DNA from: Bartonella bilalgolemi
Lineage (GTDB): Bacteria > Pseudomonadota > Alphaproteobacteria > Rhizobiales > Rhizobiaceae
Direction: 5' to 3'
Length of the DNA stretch: 64,000 nucleotides
NCBI RefSeq assembly: GCF_023500045.1
Contig: NZ_JAMCOF010000006.1
Coordinates: forward strand, 1-64,000
Shown: positions 61,918 through 64,000 of the stretch, one piece after another
Layout: each line of letters opens with the position of its first letter
How positions within the stretch are numbered: position 1 is the first letter of the stretch
Program-made: the position numbers and the translations under genes
The notes under the pieces: model-generated
Seen by the model: the letters and a program-made list of their open reading frames with translations, nothing else
Told to the model about the DNA's origin: nothing
Databases searched by the model: none

Positions 61918-64000
61918 ATGGATAAAAATTTTGATAATATTAATAAATTATTGTCTACTTTCGTGCGTTGGGAAATTATAATTGCAGTTACTATTTTTAC
62001 AATAATTTTTTTACTCATTATTGGATTGATAGGTTTTTTTTATCCGCAAGGCTATTTTTATAAGACTGCTTTGATATTTCTTTTAGTTTTAGCTATAATA
62101 GGTATTATAGCACTTTTTTTATTAGGAATGAACATTTTCAGATGTAGTGCTGTGCAATTACATAAAGATTTAGATTTTAACATTTTTAATGAGATAGATG
62201 ATATAATTATAGTCTCTGATTTATCTGGCTTTGTTTATTATTCCAATCAAAATTATCAAAAAATTTTTACTTATAAGCCTGAAGCTTCTTGTTATGTAGT
62301 TATTGCTGATCTTCCAAACACTGGCGCACTTTTATACCGTTTAAAAGTAGCAGCATTAAGTGGTTCTGCAGCTCAAGAAGTATTGAGAATGGATCGATCA
62401 ATTTTTATTAATTCAAAACAAAAAGGTGCTATTTGGTACAATATTTCTGTTCATCCTACTACAGTTAAGAGGGGAGAGAAGCTTTTATTTTGGCGTATCA
62501 CAGATGTTTCTCATTTACAGCAATATCATCAGTACAATGAAACTTTTTTCTTAAATTCACAGGAATCTATTAGTTATTTAGACCAAGCTCCTATTGGATT
62601 TTTATCTGTGAATGCACAAGGAATAATTATATATTTGAATACTGTTTTTGCTAAATGGTTTTTAATCGATTTAACAAATTTTACTGTTGGTCAATATAGT
62701 TTTGATCAATTATTTCATTCCGTTGAAAATAATAGCAAATGGAATGATATCTGTTGGAACAATAATAAATATCAAAATTCAAATTGTACGATACCCTATA
62801 CGTTCTCTTTATGTTCAATTTCAGAAACTGGTAATAAAAGAATATTCAATTGTTTTATGTATGCTTCTTCTCTTCTAGAGGATGAGGCTATTTATCGCAT
62901 TATTATGATACCACAGAAAATAAAAAAGAATGAAAGTAATAGCCAATCAAAATTGCCAAGCATATTAATCGAATATTTTAATGCGAGCCCTTTTGCGATA
63001 GCAGTTATTACTCAAAAAGGACAATTTATATATGTCAATAATGCCTTTTTGTTGCTTACGGGAAAATCTAGAGCTGTTAGTTTTTATGATATTATATCTC
63101 CCTGTGATCATGTACAGTTAGAGCGTGTATTTCAGCAGATTACAACGAATAAAAACTATTCAGTTCCAATAGAAACAGTATTAGAAGGTAATCAAAAACG
63201 CTATTTGCGTCTTTATACAATGCTTATAACATTAGATCATGATAATGCATTACAAGATTTCGTGATTGTATCTGGAATAGAAATAACAGAACAAAAAATG
63301 CTTGAAGATAAAATGATACAAAGCCAAAAAATGCAAGCTGTGGGACAATTAGCTGGTGGTATTGCTCATGATTTTAATAATGTTTTAACAGCAATTTTAA
63401 TGTCATGTGATTTTCTTTTAAATACACATCGCAGTTCTGACCCGGCACATGCTGATCTTATTAACATCAAAAACAATGCTAATCGTGCAGCTGCACTTGT
63501 ACAACAGTTATTAGCTTTCTCCAGAAAGCAAACGCTTCGACCTGAAAAAGTTGATTTTACAGAGCTTTTATCAGATATACGTAATCTTATTTTACCTCTT
63601 TTAGGAAATAATATTCAATTAAAAATCATTCATGGAAAAGATTTGTGGAATGTTAAAGTTGACCAAGCATCTTTTCAACGTGTTATTATGAATTTAGTTA
63701 TCAATGCACGTGATGCCATGCTTGATGGAGGAATAGTAACAATTACGACAAATAATATTACAAAACAGCAAAGTGCGGAATTCAATTATGCTGGTTTTGT
63801 TGTTGGTGAATACGTACAGTTAAGCATTGCAGACACAGGAACTGGTATATCTGCTGTTATACAAGAAAAAATGTTTGAACCATTTTTTACAACAAAAGAA
63901 GTTGGTAAAGGTACAGGGCTTGGCTTATCAATGGTTTACGGTATTATCAAACAGACAGGGGGATATATTTACTGTGATAGTCAAGAAGGAGAAGGCACAA
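61918..64000 (+). CDS. cckA: hybrid sensor histidine kinase CckA, 3' end cut by the window edge
   Basis: The upstream kinase of the CckA-ChpT-CtrA/CpdR cell-cycle phosphorelay. The frame starts at ATG 61918 ([18 protein letters not shown]) and runs open to the window end, 694 codons. Two membrane helices lie at about residues 19-41 and 50-72. PAS-like regions follow ([21 protein letters not shown], then [24 protein letters not shown]). The HisKA motif [12 protein letters not shown] places the phosphorylated His at 484. ATPase boxes [17 protein letters not shown] and [18 protein letters not shown] complete the kinase core. The receiver domain expected after it is beyond the window. Confidence 0.95.
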   Translation, partial: MDKNFDNINKLLSTFVRWEIIIAVTIFTIIFLLIIGLIGFFYPQGYFYKTALIFLLVLAIIGIIALFLLGMNIFRCSAVQLHKDLDFNIFNEIDDIIIVSDLSGFVYYSNQNYQKIFTYKPEASCYVVIADLPNTGALLYRLKVAALSGSAAQEVLRMDRSIFINSKQKGAIWYNISVHPTTVKRGEKLLFWRITDVSHLQQYHQYNETFFLNSQESISYLDQAPIGFLSVNAQGIIIYLNTVFAKWFLIDLTNFTVGQYSFDQLFHSVENNSKWNDICWNNNKYQNSNCTIPYTFSLCSISETGNKRIFNCFMYASSLLEDEAIYRIIMIPQKIKKNESNSQSKLPSILIEYFNASPFAIAVITQKGQFIYVNNAFLLLTGKSRAVSFYDIISPCDHVQLERVFQQITTNKNYSVPIETVLEGNQKRYLRLYTMLITLDHDNALQDFVIVSGIEITEQKMLEDKMIQSQKMQAVGQLAGGIAHDFNNVLTAILMSCDFLLNTHRSSDPAHADLINIKNNANRAAALVQQLLAFSRKQTLRPEKVDFTELLSDIRNLILPLLGNNIQLKIIHGKDLWNVKVDQASFQRVIMNLVINARDAMLDGGIVTITTNNITKQQSAEFNYAGFVVGEYVQLSIADTGTGISAVIQEKMFEPFFTTKEVGKGTGLGLSMVYGIIKQTGGYIYCDSQEGEGT

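Overview
The window is AT-rich chromosomal DNA of an alphaproteobacterium, almost certainly a Bartonella. The gene orders are typical of Rhizobiales (glnB-glnA; uvrA/ssb/gyrA/coaD/two cyclophilins/tgt; dgt-argS-SPOR; purC-purS-purQ-purL-bolA-grxD; rpe-purB; cckA). One gene at 16151-18175 encodes a Fic plus BID protein, the architecture of the Bartonella effector proteins (Beps) exported by the VirB/VirD4 type IV secretion system. No virB or virD4 gene is present here. A bep separated from virB fits the lineages with dispersed bep genes (such as the B. clarridgeiae/B. rochalimae group), but that placement is an inference.

Layout: 1-4756 holds glnA (partial), glnB and uvrA, all on the minus strand. 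4980-11688 runs plus-strand through ssb, gyrA, coaD, two cyclophilins and tgt. 12141-14772 has an MFS exporter convergent with icd. 14773-19112 is the accessory-looking part: an unrecognised 215-aa protein, the Bep, a tRNA-Glu(TTC) and long gene-poor AT-rich DNA. 19113-27696 has glpX, ilvE, a small membrane protein, a large SPOR-domain protein, argS and dgt. 27818-33364 has an A-type Fe-S carrier, a repeat-containing exported protein, ccdA, glmU and glmS. 33579-51022 has recG, dnaE, a flavin monooxygenase with a zinc-finger partner, ppk-ppx, rnd, aspS and parC. 51111-60057 is a minus-strand block of a Bcr/CflA exporter, grxD, bolA, five purine genes, a serine hydrolase and rpe. 60215-64000 has a flavin reductase, a broken dksA-like gene, a FliO-like membrane protein and the 5' part of cckA.

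Functionally most of this is core housekeeping: nitrogen sensing and assimilation (glnB/glnA), DNA repair, topology and replication (uvrA, ssb, gyrA, parC, recG, dnaE, dgt), de novo purine synthesis, UDP-GlcNAc precursor supply (glmS/glmU), polyphosphate turnover (ppk/ppx), Fe-S handling (A-type carrier, grxD, bolA) and cell-cycle control (cckA).

Points most worth a second look: (1) the Bep has a Fic motif with Tyr, Ser and Cys at the catalytic His, acidic and Arg positions, and about 150 extra N-terminal residues; (2) a dksA-like pseudogene has an in-frame stop and a one-base deletion; (3) tgt has no queA beside it and lacks two of the usual zinc-ligand cysteines; (4) GyrA and ParC both carry Ala at the quinolone-determining Ser position; (5) several unexplained inverted repeats lie in promoter regions. 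I did not find a clearly new multi-gene system.
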